Shown here: piece after piece, positions 9,961 to 22,830 of the stretch | How positions within the stretch are numbered: the first letter of the stretch is position 1 | Layout of the letters: each line of letters opens with the position of its first letter | Assembly (NCBI GenBank): GCA_947652605.1 | Contig: OX393579.1 | Location: 43,282,970-43,346,969 of the forward strand | Direction of reading: 5' to 3' | Length of the DNA: 64,000 nucleotides | Source of the DNA: Elmis aenea | Lineage: Eukaryota > Arthropoda > Insecta > Coleoptera > Elmidae | Translations under genes and position numbers: made by a program | Notes under the pieces: generated by a model | The model's input: the letters and a program-made list of their open reading frames with translations, nothing else | Told to the model about the DNA's origin: nothing | The model's database searches: none

Positions 9961-11132
9961 GACTTTACGAAAATATGGTAGGCCTACTTATGGTAGTTTA
10001 ATACTTTTTTTGCTTTATAATGAAACCATTATCATTCCAAAACTTAAAATATGTTTCGCCAAAAATGAGACTTAAGATCTTCAGAGCTTTGTTTTGATTA
10101 CCAACTATTTAGTTTACATAACCTACACTTAAAGTTTGTTTACGATATTTTAAATAATGCAGACTGGGTCAATTAGACAGACAGATAAGGAAGTAGAAAT
10201 TAGTACCTAGACAATTTTAACTTTAACCGACATTGAACAGTGATTTAATTTAATTAGCCGATTGCTAATTGTTTCTATTAAACGATCCCATTTCTGAATG
10301 CCCTCTTCAAGATTGATTTTACCTATTTGTACTGTGTTTTGTTTTCTGTCGTTTTGACCAGTTGCTTAAAAATGTTGTGCTCTGATAAACATTAAAACAT
10401 GCAGAAGACTAGCGGAACTTGCATTACAGTTAACCCCTTCCCTATTAGATAACATCGCATGCATTTTGCAGTGCGTCGGGTTTGTGCTACTAAAAATTTA
10501 AATCAGGAAATTTGTTCTTGTAACAAATAAAACGTAAATGCTGAATTTTAATATAATTGAATATAGATTATAATCGATTCCAGCCGTAGGAGGCCCGTCA
10601 TGTCGCTTTTTGATGCTGAACAGAACTGCTTAAAATCCTTTAAAAATTCATTATGCCAGCGGTAAATTGCAGCAAAGGAAGACACTTGTTCACTAAAAGC
10701 TAGAATTTAACTTTCGTAATCGCTTAAACCCTTTTTAAAATCGTAATAAATCATAATTCGAATATGCTTTCTAGATAACTAAATTTTTACACTACTTCCA
10801 CTATTTTTAGAATATAATAAACTAGGTTTTGACCAACTAGAATTTGAAAATAAAACCTCATATGGAAGGTTAAACGAAAATAATAAAAAAGCGAATTTCT
10901 ATTGTCACAGGATACTAGTTTTTGTTTAATTTTTAAAACAATCAGCTTGTTTAAATTTGCTAAATTAAAAATTATTTCTTATTACTTACGAAGAATGTGT
11001 AAATGCTAGACTAGTTTCGAAATTCTTATCTCTTCCTCAGTAGCTTTCTTCTAGAGTCTTAAAACTAGTCTTATATTTCTGTTCTTTGCATAAAAAAGTG
11101 ATATTTAATTTAAGTTTATTGTATTAAATATA
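9961..11132. other. No gene recognised
   Basis: AT-rich single-copy-looking sequence. No ORF with family features and no clear transposon ends. Confidence 0.4.
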
Positions 11133-12292
11133 CGGGGTGTTCCAGTTATAGTGAACAGCATGGGTATATCGTAAACGGTAAGAGATACAGAGTTGGTTAA
11201 ATGAGTCAAAATGATCTGTAATTAAAAAGCAACTATTCTTGGAGAAAACTTTAAAAAATAAATCTTGATTAAAACAAACAAATAACGTTTGTATTTTTGG
11301 TTTTAACGTGCTTATTTGAAATCATACTCAAAATTATTTTCGACATGATTAGGACACTTTTTGAGTTTTTGCGTATATTTGAAATTAGTTAATAAATTTT
11401 ACCCTTCTTCATTTGTTTTCGTTATTTTAACACAAATTTTGTTTAAATGCGGATTGTTTAAAATATGATTTTTACTTACTATTACTATTAAGTCTAAATT
11501 GTAATAGCCGTTCAAAGTGTAGACCTCTCTCCATGGACAATACAAATTCCAGGTCTGCACTTTGTAGATAATAATGTTTTGATAAAAAGTTCTTAAAAAA
11601 TAGCCAATCTTAAAAACACAGTTGAATTCAATAGATGAATTAGGATTAGCTAGTTTAGGGACAATTCATCAAATACATCTCAAATTTGTATTAGATTTTG
11701 AGTAATAATCAGTAAAAAATCATAACTTGTTATGAAATGAACAAAATTTTAAATTATTTAAGCTTTAATTTTTTATGTGTTTAATTAAGTACAGCTCGCT
11801 TATTTATGTCATTTTTTGTTTTTGTTTTTAATGGCCACATTTATTAACTTAGGTAAATAAATAAATAAAAATTTGCAGTAACTTACTTATTTTTAAAAAT
11901 AAATCTTACAACCTATCCATCAGTAAAACAAAACAAAAATTAAATGTTGTCACAGTCAACTACAATCCGTATTTAAAATAAGAAATTTGATGTAAAAAAA
12001 AACAAAAACAAATGAAGGCACGTACAATTATTTATCTACAATTTTTAAATCTACGCAAAAGAGTGTCCCAATAATGTCGAAAAATATTCTGAGTGTTATT
12101 TCAAATAAACATACTAAAAGCGAAAATTGAAAACGTAATCTGTTTGTTTTTTTATCAATGGAGCAAAAACAATTTTTTTTTTTCATAGAGTAGTTGCTCT
12201 TAAATGATAGATTGACCCACTTAACCAACTCGCTGTATCTCTTGCCGTTTAGGAGAGAACCCCATGCTGTGTACGATAACTTGAGCACCCTG
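11133..12292. mobile_element. TA-flanked element with palindromic ends, 1160 bp
   Basis: Starts CGGGGTGTTCCAGTTATAG and ends TTGAGCACCCTG, each bounded by TA. Subterminal blocks (CGGTAAGAGATACAGAG, GGTTAA, then AGCAACT) are mirrored at both ends. The 105-residue ORF on the minus strand at its right side is made of these arms and is not a gene. A second copy begins near 63730 and runs off the window. Confidence 0.75.
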
Positions 12293-13730
12293 TATAAATT
12301 ACTCATATAAATAATGCATTTATCAAATAATTTAAACGCTTTCATTTTAGATGAATGAACTTTAATTTTTACATTTGTGAATAATAGTAACGTAATTTAT
12401 TTTGTTACATTAGTTTCTTTAGTCGGCTTATCTATATTTGTGTTTATCTGTCACCAGTAGATAATTAACCCGTGCTTCATATAATTTTAAATATTCATCA
12501 CTAATTAATTAAATTATTCATCGATTAAAAGTTGTATCTAAAACGCAATAATTTTTGCATTCGTGATAGTACATTATCATTATAATATGAAAAGGAAATA
12601 CAAATACAGCAGAACTTTAACACTTCCTTGGATTTGTAGAATCATTAACTACAAAAATTTTATTCTCAGTAATTAATGATAAGAGTTAGATTAGCTCTTT
12701 TCTATAACTCAGAAATAATTAAAATTCTTCCATGGAATACAGAAAAACTCCTATAATAATTTGAGCCGCTCCATTTGTTTTATGAGAACAGGTTATTACA
12801 TATCCACGTACAAAACGTTTGCATTCTTTAATCTAATGATAACATATTTCGTATCTCTAGCTTATAACTGCAGCTATATGTAGATTACAAAGTTTTGATG
12901 ATTTTGATTACCTATAACTACATATCTGTCCAATGCAAATAGTTTTTGTTGTTAAATGAAATGTTATTGCTGTACAAACACTGCTAGTCTACAGACGTAA
13001 ATAGTTTTCAAAATGTCACTTGAATGAGGCGCCTCTTTCTGTGCGTGTGCCGTATCGTTAATAATTTATATTGCAAAAAAAACAGTTTTAAAATAAAGTA
13101 AACAGCAATAATCTGTGTGTATTACGTTGTAGTGTGAATTTTGATAACGTCCCCATGAATAATATACTGACATAAAAACACATGCTTAAGGTAAATAGTG
13201 GCTTTCGTTTTGGCGACTGACAGTAAATAAAGTTAGTTTTTACATATGACTTATTAATTTATGTACATGTTAAGTCAAAAGTCAAAACACTTTTAAAACA
13301 CGTTGTATATTGCAAGGGTTTTATTTTAAGGCATTTTTCCTTGCGAGTACTTATAGAAAAGGCACAAAAAGCTTTAATTTGCGTTGTGCGTTTCAGACGT
13401 AATCACTAAGACTGCGTGATTTTAATAAAGAAAAAAGTTATGAAGCTACAACAATCGCACAAACCGCAGTTGTATATAAATAAAACTGCACTATGGACTA
13501 TAGCATGACCCAAAAACACAAAAACCTAGCAAGAGTTGCAGGCCAATGTTAGTCGTTTTGAAGAAGTTTAGGTAGTGCCGTTCTGCTATCACACTATATA
13601 AAACTAAAGTATGGACATTAAACAGTTCTGTTAATGAACAAAAGACAAGAATTCATTGCAAATTATAACACCCTATTATTAAAAATGAAAAGAGGCTGTA
13701 GCGTCGATTGTTTTGAGATAATAAACTTAC
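12293..13730. other. No gene recognised
   Basis: AT-rich, no ORF with recognisable content and no paired transposon ends. Confidence 0.4.
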
Positions 13731-13900
13731 CAGTGGCGTAGTCAGGATGCTTCCATGGGGGGGGGGGTTAATAAACGCAAAATGAGCCGAGAACATTTTT
13801 TTAGAACAAAATTTACAGTTCTTCGGTCCTATATCGTCTTATTGCAAACCTATGGGAGGATTCTGACCCCCCTTCTTAGACCCCTCTGCCTACGCCACTG
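13731..13900. mobile_element. Short hAT MITE, 170 bp
   Basis: Ends CAGTGGCGTAGTCAGGATG and CTACGCCACTG are inverted copies and match the CAGTGGCGTAG ends of the hAT element at 24949..25643. Contains a G(10) run. Flanking 8-mers agree at only about half of positions, so the target duplication has decayed or is absent. Confidence 0.55.
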
Positions 13901-14770
13901 TATACTACATATAATCAAATTAAAGATCAAAATATCATCAACCAAGCTTAACTTTTTAATGTGCCTACCGCTGTAAATAATTTTTTACCTGTATAATAAT
14001 TATACAACAACCAGATTACCCAAGATTACCATCACTTAATAGAAATCGTTGGACCTATTTATGTATACCAGTTTTGAGACTCTCGTCCTCTCATCAAAAG
14101 AAAATAATTTGGTGACGAAGAGCTAAGAGTCTTGACTCTGGTATAGACTTTCTTTTAGATGCAATTCTTTATAAAAATAAAATAAGTGATATTTAATGAA
14201 ACTTTTATAGAGGGCCCTCACAAAAAGGTGGTCCCAAATTTAATAGTCCTGTGCTACTCATCAACATAGACACAAAAAGTTGATAAACATTGGTTCTAAA
14301 TCTTTTTTTTTTAGGAGTTATGGGTTAAATTTCTTCTGCAAAATTATCTTTCAATTTATGGATGTTAACAAAGCGTGACCTACCACAGTCAATTAAATTT
14401 GGTTTTTTAGTGTCTAGTAAACGTTGTTGATGTTTGGAAAACATTTTCTTGGCTTGGCTGTCTGCGATCTGGATAAGCTTCTTTTGAAAAGACAAGCTGC
14501 CTCTATGGTATTTCTGTTCACTTTTCCATACACGAAATGAAAGTCTTCCATTTCAGAATTTGTGTAAGTGATAGATATTTTTTTCAAACCCAACATACGA
14601 CAATACGTTTACATTATCTTTAATTTAAATAACAAAATTTCAATAAGTGACAGTTTATGTAAATTACAGTCATGTGACTTAAAGTGAGTATACAGATCAA
14701 TCGGAAAATTAATCCATAACACTTAAAAGAGTGGTTTTAGGAACAATGTGTGTTTAGGTTATTTAGTATA
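13901..14770. other. No gene recognised
   Basis: AT-rich. The 60-residue minus-strand ORF at 14414..14596 shows no family signature. Confidence 0.4.
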
Positions 14771-15445
14771 GAGGATGTTTCTTAAGTAAAATAAAATAAA
14801 TAAACAAGAACTATCACATATTCCAATATAAAACGATTCATTTTGGTGGTTGCCAAGTTGCCATGGTTTGTTTATATTCATATTGGTAGAATTGACGGGT
14901 GTAATTCATTTTGACGTTTACGCGGCAACAACGCTAAAACGCCTGTCAATTCTACCCAATATAAACATAAACAAACCATCAAAATGAATCGTTTTATATT
15001 AAAATATTAATTTGATGGTTCATGTTTATTTATTTTATTTTTTACTCAAAAACGGTAGGTTTTACGAGAAAAACTAACGAATAAAAACAGTTTTTAAAAT
15101 AATCATACTTTCAAAAACAATTTTTTTAATTGCAAAATATTAACCCACCAAAAAGTTTTGATAAAAAAACCAACAGGGGTCGCACTTTTCAGTCCCTTGT
15201 GAAGGTGAGAGATGATTGAAAATATAACTATGTGAAACCTTTTTATAATTACAAAACATCTACCAAATATCATTCTCCTATGTTTATCGAAATTTGAGAA
15301 ATAAAATAAAAACCTAATTTTACCGCTTCCATTTAGGGGGGTGTAACTTCGAAAGGAGACGTCTAATTTTATATAAAATAGCCCCCTTAATTTTCTATAA
15401 GGAATCAGCTCCCGATTTTTTTAGCAATACTTTAGAAACGCCCTG
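14771..15445. mobile_element. TA-flanked composite palindrome, 675 bp
   Basis: The left end GAGGATGTTTCTTAAGTA and the right end TACTTTAGAAACGCCCTG are inverted relatives, each bounded by TA. It encloses a 176-base inner palindrome (14825..15000) with ends AAAACGATTCATTTTGGTGG. The right part carries an ACAGGGGTCGCAC..CCCCTTGTG block shared with 33180..33240 and 38650..38690. Non-coding. Confidence 0.65.
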
Positions 15446-15512
15446 TATATGATGAAGTAGTATCTACATGCCTTTGAAACTTGAGTTGCCCTTTTCTGTA
15501 CACTCTGTAGAT

Positions 15513-15748
15513 CAGCGGTGGGCAAACCGCGGCCCGCGGGCCGCATGCGGCCCTTGATAGTTTTACATGCGGCCCTCCATAAATTCTGTATTAGTAAAAA
15601 CTTCTATAATATGTATAATTTTTTTGTCGCTCCCAACTTACACATAATTAATAAGTTGTTATTATAAAATATTTTTTTTTAGTGCGGCCCTTTTAGTCAC
15701 ACTAATTGCGCAAATTGGCCCTCTTCAAAAAAAGTTTGCCCACCGCTG
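15513..15748. mobile_element. hAT MITE, 236 bp, perfect 8-bp duplication
   Basis: Inverted ends CAGCGGTGGGCAAAC and GTTTGCCCACCGCTG are flanked by ctgtagat on both sides (15505..15512 and 15749..15756). The CGCGGCCCGCGGGCCGCATG stretch just inside the left end is strongly GC-rich. An 8-base duplication plus CAGCGGTGGGC ends are diagnostic of hAT elements. Confidence 0.9.
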
Positions 15749-15826
15749 CTGTAGATTAATATTAAAAATGAATGATCTAAAAAACATTTATCTCGTGTTA
15801 AATTTTTATTTAGAATGTGTTATAAC

Positions 15827-16640
15827 TAGGGATTCTGAGTCTCGACAATTTTCGAAGTCCCGGGACTCGAGACTTTTTTTATCAAAGTCCCGGGAATTCC
15901 CGGGACTTCGAGACTTTTACGAATGTTATATACGTACTGGAAAATGGTGGTACAACCTGTCAAAAATGACGGAAGATTTTATAAATTACAAGAAATATGA
16001 TGCAATATTCATATACTGAAAATTCAACGGCGATTTTCACAGTAAAAAATAAATTATTTCTTCACAGTGACATAGTTTCGGAAAGCACCCGCTACATACT
16101 TAAAATTGCTTCTTTGAACGTATCGTGATTGTGAATCGGTGGTGACAGTTGACAGAACTTATACGTCACACATCCATAAACAACAAATGATAATTTTTTA
16201 AAAAATCGTACCATATTCACGGATATTTTTTTTAAAGCATTTTTTCATGAATAAAGTATAGTATTAATAGTAGTAGTATTATTATTTTTTTTATAGTAAA
16301 TAAAATATATACATATTTCCAAATAAATACCTATTTAAAAAAACTTTACAATTTTCCATGCACTTTAAAACATAACAGGCATAAGTAAAATATATTTTTA
16401 CTGATAAACTTAGCAATTTCCCTTAAACTTTAAAACATAAAAATATATCTAAAAATATTTTTGCTAAACTCGTGGCATTAAATAAAAAAAAAATTAGAAG
16501 TAGAAACATTTAATTTCAGTGTTCTGTAACATTAAGTCTTGTCTCGAGTCTCGAAGTAAATGTCCCGGGACTCGAGACTAAGAAAGTCCCGGGAATTCCC
16601 GGGACTTTCGTCCCGGGACAGTCCCGGGACAGAATCCCTA
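15827..16640. mobile_element. hAT-like element with CCCGGG-rich ends, copy 1
   Basis: Ends TAGGGATTCTG and CAGAATCCCTA are flanked by gttataac on both sides. Both ends carry runs of GTCCCGGGA and GACTCGAGAC, giving strong hairpin potential. 814 bp; the short ORF across the left end is fortuitous. Related to 57758..58594. Confidence 0.85.
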
Positions 16641-16984
16641 GTTATAACGACAAACCAGAAGTGGCAAATGTGTTCTACCCAATTAAATAATCATGGTTCA
16701 AATATCTAAATCTTTGTGGAATTTGTAAAATTCTTTGAGAAGTTTTCGAAACAACATTTAAAAAAATATTGGTAAACATTTTAAACACAGGAATCATTAA
16801 GGAGTCTTAGATTTAAAGGCCTGGAAGCAGACTTTTATAAATTTGGCATAAACAATGTTACATTGGTTGGTCATTTGTTAAACTCATGGGACTTTTTTTA
16901 AGATCGTTCTGTATAATAAATACATATTAAATTTTGGTTATGGCTTATACATAGGTAAATGTTTATTGTTATAAGCGGTTTATT
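16641..16984. other. No gene recognised
   Basis: AT-rich spacer after the target duplication of the preceding hAT-like element. Confidence 0.4.
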
Positions 16985-17030
16985 TATTTATTTAGTCACG
17001 AGTCCTACTGTTAGGTGTAGGACCGTAAGC
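16985..17030 (-). repeat. LINE 3'-tail fragment
   Basis: On the minus strand it reads GGTCCTACACCTAACAGTAG, GACTCGTGACTAAATAAATAAA, which is the 3' end also found at 60975..61020 downstream of the reverse transcriptase. Only the last about 45 bases are present, a heavily 5'-truncated insertion. Confidence 0.55.
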
Positions 17031-18834
17031 GTTTTATGACTATTAATTTAAAAAAAAAACAATTGGATTAAACAAAAAAAAATTACCAAAATCCAACGTG
17101 TTTTCAATTAAAAAAATCCGAGTTAGGTTTCGAACACTGTGGAGTAGTAAACACAACTATCAGATCCGATAAACACTAAACGAACAGTAACAAAACAAGT
17201 TTATTATATCGCAATTATCACTGCACTAAAATTTTAGGAACGTCCACCCTGTCCTAAGGTCAGATCGGTTAGTGATCAGTGTGTTATGTTTGGTGCGACA
17301 TTCCGATACAGCGTGGGAACATCGTCAGATCCCCTCCGCTAGAGAACCGCATGGCCAGCTAGCTCACCCTTCTCGGACAGGGTAAAATAACTTCACAGAC
17401 TGGGAGTTCCCACGCACAGAGCGGAACTTGAAAATATTGCCCGTGAAGGATACGATTTATTAAAGCCATACCGAAAACATCGAGGTAACGCGACCCGTTC
17501 GGAAATCCGCTAGAAATTCGATAATTTGCAATTACGTAAAAGCAATGCGCATTGGTTAATAAAGTTAATAAAAACAAGTGAAATAATTTGCTAGTTTCGT
17601 TTTAAGTATTTAGTCAGGTAACGTTAAAAACTATTCGAGTCAAAACTTTTATTGGAATTATTGCTTATTGATTGGGGTATTTTTTAATTAATTGGTTGTC
17701 AACTTGCAGTTTAAAAATTGCAAAGTAATTGCTCGAAAATTTGAATTGATAAACAAATTGCATGTTTTATTTTGAAACCCTGAATTATTGAATTAATTGT
17801 GAAAAATATTGTAGAAGTCGCATTATAGGAATATGCGGTCATTGTTAAAAATGACGCTTTTTTATCCAGAAACTAAAAAAATATCTTACAAAAGATAAAC
17901 TAATTTTTACAAGTCGCATGCATTTCAAACAATACCAAATCGTCGTAACTAGGAGGGCACCGCCTTCTGCAGTTCTCCTCGTTTCCACCGTTTGTATATG
18001 CTATATGGTAATCATTTGGAAATATTATACGTAAAAAATAACACTGGATGACATGTTGCACAATTTTGTGCAAAATAATGATTGATAGCTTACTTTTAGT
18101 TAATTTTTTTTAGTATTCAAAATCTGCATTAAATATTTCACTAAAATTTGCAAGTGCGCGTATTATTGTACAAATAGTGTATCATACATTGCATTACTTT
18201 TATGCGCATAACTGTCAGGTTAGAAAAATTAAATTTGCTATATAAACTACATCGTTTTGTTACTCAGCAGTTTTGAACTAAAACTAGAAATAGGATTATT
18301 CAATCAAAACTGTACTTAACACAACCGAAACAAAGACTAGTGTTTTAACAACTTATTTAAAGTTTGAGCTGGTGCTAAGCATATTATGTGCTGAAAGCTG
18401 TGACGTCACTATAATCTCGAGTCAGGTATAGCCACCCAGTTTTTAGTATCATAAAACAAATCCCAAACCACAAACATTCAAAGATTTTTAAATGCTAATA
18501 TATTAGTAAGTTGATCAATAAATGGGGTGTACCAGTTTAATTCGGGCTTTTGAAAATAATTAATAAGATTCCAAGCAACTTCTACCTATAGTAAAACAAA
18601 CTTTTTGTTTTAATTTATTTGATATAATATTTTGTTTATAGGAAATATAGATCTTCTGATACTCAAAACTTAATCATAATCATAATATAACCTTCTTTTT
18701 TAATGCGTTGCAGATTTTTTAATCATTACAGTTCGTTTTTCCTACTGTTAAAGGTTGTGCAAAAAAAAACTTATGCAGCTTTATTCCAGCAATTTGTGGT
18801 ATTTAACAAGAGTTTATAAAAACTGAATCATCTT
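17031..18834. other. No gene recognised
   Basis: A GC-richer patch at 17240..17500 includes CCACCCTGTCC and a 72-residue minus ORF with no family features. The rest is AT-rich. A SINE or old transposon is possible for the patch but I cannot show it. Confidence 0.35.
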
Positions 18835-19600
18835 CTAAATCAAAAAAATTATCATTCTTTTAAAACAATTTGTGGAGGGTTCCTGCAGTGCAACCTTTTG
18901 GCATATTGTACCTTCTGGTGATAGCTCCTTGCTCAGTCCACTGTTTTTGAAAAACTCCAGGATTATCTTTAAGGATGTTTTTCTTAACTCTTCTTGGTTG
19001 GTTTTTTCCATCCCCAGAAGTCTACGCCGATGGGGTGTAAATCCTTCATACTGGCATATTACGTGAAGAGGAGTTTCTTCTTCTTCACCACATCCCTTGC
19101 TTATATCGGTCCCTGAAAACCCTATTATGTAAAAGTGTTTGTTTAGCCCACAGTGTCCTGTTGCTGCTCTGACGTGTACTCTGTTCATCCTGAGCATTTC
19201 TTGTGTCTTTTCTTTAGAGACCTTTTAGAGGATCGCCTTGGAACTTTTTTCCAATAAGCTTTATGTCCCTGTATTAATATGTCATTAAGACACTGCTTGG
19301 CTGTTCCATAGGATGTACCAACTGCGGGTTCTGGTCCAAAGAAAGGTGTCACGCTGCCAGTTTTGGCAGGCGATCTGCCTTCTCGTTCCCTGGTATATTA
19401 GTGTGCCGTGGACACCATACCACTTTAACATTATTCCTGTTTCCTAGCACGTTGTGTCCGGATACAGTTTTACTTCCGACGAGCCAAGAGCTTTTAAGGC
19501 TACTTGGTTGTCGGACACTATAAAGATTTTTTTATGTGTATCTGCACATAATTGCATAGCGTACACATCGGCTTGAAATATGGTTGTTCACTGTCTAAGG
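18835..19600 (-). pseudogene. LINE fragment: RNase H and C-terminal region (R1/I-like)
   Basis: Reading the minus strand with frameshifts gives an RNase H domain (QADVYAMQLCADTHKK, SDNQVALKALGSSEV, then HTNIPGNEKADRLPKLA). It is followed by AKQCLNDILIQGHKAYWKK and GHCGLNKHFYIIGFS with CGEEEETPLHVIC. These are the RNase H and Cys/His tail segments of R1/LOA/I-clade non-LTR retrotransposons. The last part (120 codons from 19197) is open; the upstream part has frameshifts and a stop. The reverse transcriptase and endonuclease are missing, so it is a dead 5'-truncated copy. Confidence 0.75.
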
Positions 19601-21978
19601 CTTACAGATTATGATTATCTTCAGTTTCATAATAAAATCTTCATAATTTCCTGTTATTTTTATATGTGGGAATTTGGAATTCCTCCTCCGAAGAAAAAAA
19701 CGAACAATGCAAAATCTTGAGTTTTAAAGGGTTGTGAGTTGTGACGTTCACATCGACAATGACCCGCAGCGCAGAAGACCTTAAAAAACATATTTGTAAT
19801 AAAAACGTTGAATAAAATTTTGCAAAATATGAAAGTCCTATAATGTTAGGTACCTACAGAAAAAATTAGCAACTAGAAGAAGATTTTTTAAAAATATTAG
19901 GAAATGTTCGGTCCTAAAATCATACCAGCTCGCTAAACAACCGGAAATAGTTTGTAGTGCAGATTTAAAAACAATATACTTAACAAAAAGAACTTTACAC
20001 TTCAGTTGAACTGTTCTGCTATTAAATTTGAGATTGTTTTAGACAACCAGTACTGCCCTGTTCAGCTCCCGTTTATATACAACGCTACTATGCATACCTA
20101 GACAATAACAGCCTATAAAAGTTATACGCTAAGTCGTGTGGCAATAGTAAAAATATTCAACACATTTTAAAACCATAAGGATTAGAAATATTAATGTAAA
20201 TATAATTTTAGTTATAATAACATAAATATAAACTATTCAATTATTTTGTTCCATCAATTTTTGAAAACCAAAGTTTTAAAGTATATCAACAGAAAGGAAA
20301 AAAAAACCTACTTAAGGTGTAAAACTTTTTCCCTATATATTTTTTACTTTATCATTGATAAACAACAAATATTACTTAATTTTATTTGTTTGTAATCTAT
20401 TTATACAAATTGAATCCTAATTTTTTTTGTTAAAATAAACTGAAAAATAGATAATAAATTTTTATTTTCTAAAAAAGTTAAAATTACAATTCAGTATTAT
20501 TTTACACCAAGTTTATTTCTGTGTTAAATGTAACCTAATACGGTCCTGGGCAAGGCGTGGGAAAGTACATTCGTTGATGTGATCCGTGACGAGCGCCACA
20601 AGTAGTGCGCAGGTAGCGTGCTATGGCATGCCATACGAATGCTGAGGAAGAACTGTTACATGGCTTATATTAGCCTTTAAGTTGTGGTTGTGAGGGGTGA
20701 TTCGATGCTAGAGGGAGGCTGAAAGAGAAACAATCTTGGGAAGGAAATTTAATGAATGGATTTACAAAAAAATGCCCCGTTAGGTTCATTCATTAACGAT
20801 ATAGGTTTGTGATATAAGTTTTTTTGTAGCAAATGGAGAAAGTTTTTGAGGTAAAAAATTATTATAAAAAAGCGAAATCCTAACTCAAGGATCTTGAGAG
20901 GTACAATAACAGGTAGGTTTGTTTAAAAATATGTGTTATATTTTATTTCAGGTGCAGCCAACAAGTTTTATTCTAAAAATCATTTTGGTTTGTTATCTAC
21001 AACTATCCTTGAAATTTAAAATAATACTGTGAAATTATTTCAATTCATGTATACTGGTGTATACGAGGGTTAAGTTGAATTTATTGACAATAAAAAACAC
21101 TATTCTAATATTTTAAATATATCATTTAGAATACAAGCTCTTGAAATTTACTCTAACAGAATATTTAATTTTACTATTTTTAAATCATTCAAGGAATTTT
21201 GCGAGAAAATTATGGAAGGACTTTGAAGCTATTACTTTAATTTTATTTTTGATTATTATATGTATATTATTTTTATCTTTAACACTTAACACTAATAATT
21301 AAAAAAAAAATTGTATTAATATTTGCTATTTTTAATAAAAAAACCTCGCAAAATAAAAATAAATTATGTATCATGCGATATTAATTCCAAGCGTCTTAAG
21401 ATGATATGTTTAAAAATATGCTGTGTTGGAAAACATTAGAAAACTAAAAAATTTAATTTCAAAATCGAATATTTCCTTTTTGTATATTTATTTCATTAAC
21501 GGTCTGTTTATTATTTTTATCATTAGCAATTAACCGAATAAGTCTAATTTCTACCTTTCATCGTTTCATATTTTTACAGGATAGTTTGATGCAGTGTCTG
21601 ATTTTATCATTAAAAAATTGTCACAAAAATAGTAAAATTGTATGTTATGTATATGATGGGGAATTTCAAGGGTTTTTAAATTTTGATTTGAAAATATAAA
21701 GTGCTAATCTAAAGAAAACGTGCATCAACAATAAAAATTTTAGTATAAAATGTTTGCATAATAATTAAATATATTTGAAGTTAATAATGTATTTTAATTG
21801 AACTTCCGAAGCTAAAAATATTATTGCAAACACCAAAGCTCTATCTCTAAAAATAAAAATGTTATAAGGTTGGCAAGTTCTTTAAGACACCCTTTTTACA
21901 AACTTAAATGTGTTACTTTTTTAATATATCTAATAAACTATATTTAAGATTTCTTTTTAAGTAAATATAATTTTAGTA
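19601..21978. other. No gene recognised
   Basis: AT-rich apart from a GC-richer patch at about 20540..20660 without an ORF or repeat structure I could identify. Confidence 0.4.
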
Positions 21979-22621
21979 CAGGGGTGGTCCAAATTCGATG
22001 GGATTACGTGGGTATCTCGCTTAATAGTCAAGATAGAGAACCGGTTAAATTCTTAACTTACCAAAAATGTGCAGTTTATTGGGACAAATTTATAATCGTT
22101 TTCAAACATATTTTATCATTTCCGGTTTTTGAGTTATTAAAGAAAAACTGTTTTTTCGTTATATTTATAATGTGTCATATCTCCCTTACTGTTTTAAATA
22201 TTGCAAAAAATTATTAAGATTATTTTTTAGATGTTTTTATGTAGATTTTGATAGTACTAAAATTATTTTTTTTCGATTGTCGTTAAAAAGTTATGACACA
22301 AACTCACCTTTTTTAAAATGGAAGCTGTAGTTGGCTATGACCTATTTAAATTTCTTATTTTTTCCCTTTCCAAATGTATAAGGGTTGATGTATTTATTTT
22401 CAATAATACGCAAGTTACAAAAGTTTTTAAATTTTTTTAAAGATGAGAAACCAAAAGTAGGTTGTCAAAACATGAAAAATCGGAAATGATAGAATATATT
22501 TGAGGACTGTTTTGAGTTTGTCCCAAAACACTGCACATTTTTGGTAATTTAACCGTTTCTGTATCTTGAATAGGTATTAAGCGAGATACCCATGTAATCC
22601 CATCGAATTTGGACCACCCTG
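21979..22621. mobile_element. TA-flanked palindromic element, 643 bp
   Basis: CAGGGGTGGTCCAAATTCGA on the left mirrors TCGAATTTGGACCACCCTG on the right, both bounded by TA. The arms share GGGTATCTCGCTTAATA, AAGATA(G/C)AGAA and CGGTTAAATT. The ORFs at each end are parts of the arms. One-armed relatives lie at 40..199 and about 47720..47755. Confidence 0.85.
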
Positions 22622-22830
22622 TACTCATAGTATTTTTATACACTTATGAATTTATAACTTAATATACATTAATTTATGCAATAAATACGAGGGTTATCTT
22701 TAAAGTAAGAACCGTTTGCACATGCTGACAACTCAAGAGAAAGATTTGGACTCCAACTTGTCTTAATTTCTCTATGACCGTATCAGAGAGTCTTGAGCTC
22801 GTCAATGCGTCACACTTATTGTCTCAGTAG

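Noticed and set aside
12028..12345. 105-codon minus ORF
   Set aside because: Consists of the right arm and end of the TA-flanked element at 11133..12292; no protein features.
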